Shown piece after piece: positions 63,242 through 64,000 of a stretch of 64,000 nt of DNA. This DNA is from Paenibacillus sp. KS-LC4. Lineage in GTDB: Bacteria; Bacillota; Bacilli; Paenibacillales; Paenibacillaceae. The notes below the pieces were generated by a model. It was not told where the DNA came from and ran no database searches. It saw only the letters and a list, made by a program, of their open reading frames with translations. Every line of letters begins with the position of its first letter. Positions within the stretch are counted from its first letter, which is position 1. Location: contig NZ_CP145905.1 of assembly GCF_036894955.1 (NCBI RefSeq), positions 5,498,001 through 5,562,000 on the forward strand. Reading direction: 5' to 3'. Made by a program: the position numbers and the translations under genes.

Positions 63242-64000
63242 CTACAGTAATTTAGTACTCACAATACGTATTGGATGCACCCAAGAACTTACTGTTGAAT
63301 CTCTCCATCTATCTGTAATACAAAGAATAGAAAAATCACTTTGAGTGGCTTTAGTTATAATAATATCCAAAATGTAGCAATCACTATCACAAGAGTGTTT
63401 TACCTCCACTGCACCACTATCATCTTCAAGCTTTATTACTCCCTCCTCTTTTGTTGAAACGACTTCACAAAATTGTCCCGAAGGTCCAAGATTTAATGTG
63501 ATCACTTGGTAAATAAATTCATTTTCCTCAAAGCGAAAAGATATTGTTAGTATATCTTCGGAATAATTTATATTTATTTCCCCTAAGTTTTCTTCAAAAA
63601 TGGCTACAGACTCTTTAGCTACGGGGATTATATTTAAGTCATCCACTATTGTGTCTATATTAGGAATTAATAGATTTTGCAATGATGTTGGAGCATACCA
63701 TACACCATTCCAACTCAGCCTTGAAGGATACTTTTTGTAAACTCGAGCACCTAATAGCGATGTTCCCCAAAATTCAACTAGCAGTGAACGAACGAAGTCT
63801 ATAGAATCGTACGCGTTAAATTCAGCAATAAGACAGGTAAGCTCGTCGAGGCTGTACTTATCATTATTGCAAAGATCGACAATTTCCAATAAGTCATTTA
63901 AACAAATACATCCAATATCCTGAGTTAAAAAATTGGTAGTGTAATCCTTTAGTAAATTACAACATTTAATTAATATACACATGTGTATATTAGGTATAAG
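63242..64000 (-). CDS. Unidentified protein, probably 5'-truncated by the window edge
   Basis: The frame is open from 63242 to the right edge. Its first ATG is at 63982, without a ribosome binding site, and the six codons before it contain no stop, so the gene probably begins outside. The visible 246 residues include SIDFVRSLLVEFWGTSLLGA and WNGVWYAPTSLQNLLIPNID, then a probably beta-rich C-terminal half ending WRDSTVSSWVHPIRIVSTKLL. I recognise no family. It is on the same strand and upstream of the cluster genes, about 240 bases before btrR, in A+T-rich DNA. Confidence 0.55.
   Translation of the reverse strand, partial: LIPNIHMCILIKCCNLLKDYTTNFLTQDIGCICLNDLLEIVDLCNNDKYSLDELTCLIAEFNAYDSIDFVRSLLVEFWGTSLLGARVYKKYPSRLSWNGVWYAPTSLQNLLIPNIDTIVDDLNIIPVAKESVAIFEENLGEININYSEDILTISFRFEENEFIYQVITLNLGPSGQFCEVVSTKEEGVIKLEDDSGAVEVKHSCDSDCYILDIIITKATQSDFSILCITDRWRDSTVSSWVHPIRIVSTKLL

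Noticed and set aside
34382..64000. Nonribosomal peptide or polyketide cluster
   Set aside because: The carrier protein, ATP-grasp ligase and transporters might suggest this, but there are no adenylation, condensation or ketosynthase domains, and BtrC/BtrN/BtrK identify an aminoglycoside pathway.
1..64000. CRISPR arrays, tRNA or rRNA genes, insertion sequences
   Set aside because: I looked for direct-repeat arrays, cloverleaf-like sequences and transposase frames and found none I can support.

Overview
The window looks like a Paenibacillus-type (Bacillales) chromosome. It has strong GGAGG ribosome binding sites, frequent GTG/TTG starts, YesM/YesN-type two-component systems beside lipoprotein sugar-binding proteins, CcpA-like cre sites and xylan-degrading GH30/GH43 enzymes. 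Nearly every gene is on the minus strand, so operons read from high to low coordinates.

Region 1 (1-8.1 kb) is a plant-polysaccharide uptake locus: two permeases, a sugar-binding lipoprotein, a GH43 glycosidase that appears to start at an ATT codon, a zinc polyol-type dehydrogenase, then a sensor kinase and response regulator. Region 2 (8.1-12.6 kb) holds a QorB-like NAD(P)-binding reductase with a palindromic operator in its promoter, a membrane diguanylate cyclase and an AAC(3)-family acetyltransferase. Region 3 (12.7-32.8 kb) has two paralogous regulator/kinase/solute-binding-protein modules. One leads into a secreted GH30 glucuronoxylanase and a secreted GH43 arabinofuranosidase that share a C-terminal domain. 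The other leads into its own permeases. Between them lie an HD-GYP remnant and an arsRBC locus. ctaB (heme O synthase) sits at 33.2-34.1 kb.

Region 4 (34.4 kb to the right edge) is an aminoglycoside biosynthetic cluster of the butirosin type, read almost collinearly: R, two ABC transporters, N, M, L, a large dikinase-like protein, B, C, D, E, a short-chain dehydrogenase (SDR), G, H, I, J, K, O, P, a carrier-like protein, an NDK-like protein, Q, then a radical SAM enzyme and a second SDR. These genes can account for 2-deoxystreptamine (BtrC, BtrR, BtrN), paromamine (BtrM, BtrD), neamine (BtrQ, BtrB), ribostamycin (BtrL, BtrP) and the (S)-4-amino-2-hydroxybutyryl side chain (BtrI, J, K, O, H, G).

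The most interesting part is the distal pair at 34.4-36.7 kb. The radical SAM protein has the unusual CX3CX3C cluster motif that I recall for AprD4, the apramycin-pathway C3'-deoxygenase, and is followed by an SDR that could act as the AprD3 reductase. The prediction is a deoxybutirosin-type aminoglycoside, most likely 3'-deoxy. A product without a 3'-OH would escape APH(3') enzymes, and no aph(3') gene is visible here. Other parts I cannot place in the known pathway are an approximately 1225-residue dikinase-like protein, a carrier-protein-like peptide without the phosphopantetheine serine, and an NDK-like protein. The cluster runs off the right edge, so its upstream end, promoter and any resistance or flavin-reductase gene may lie outside.
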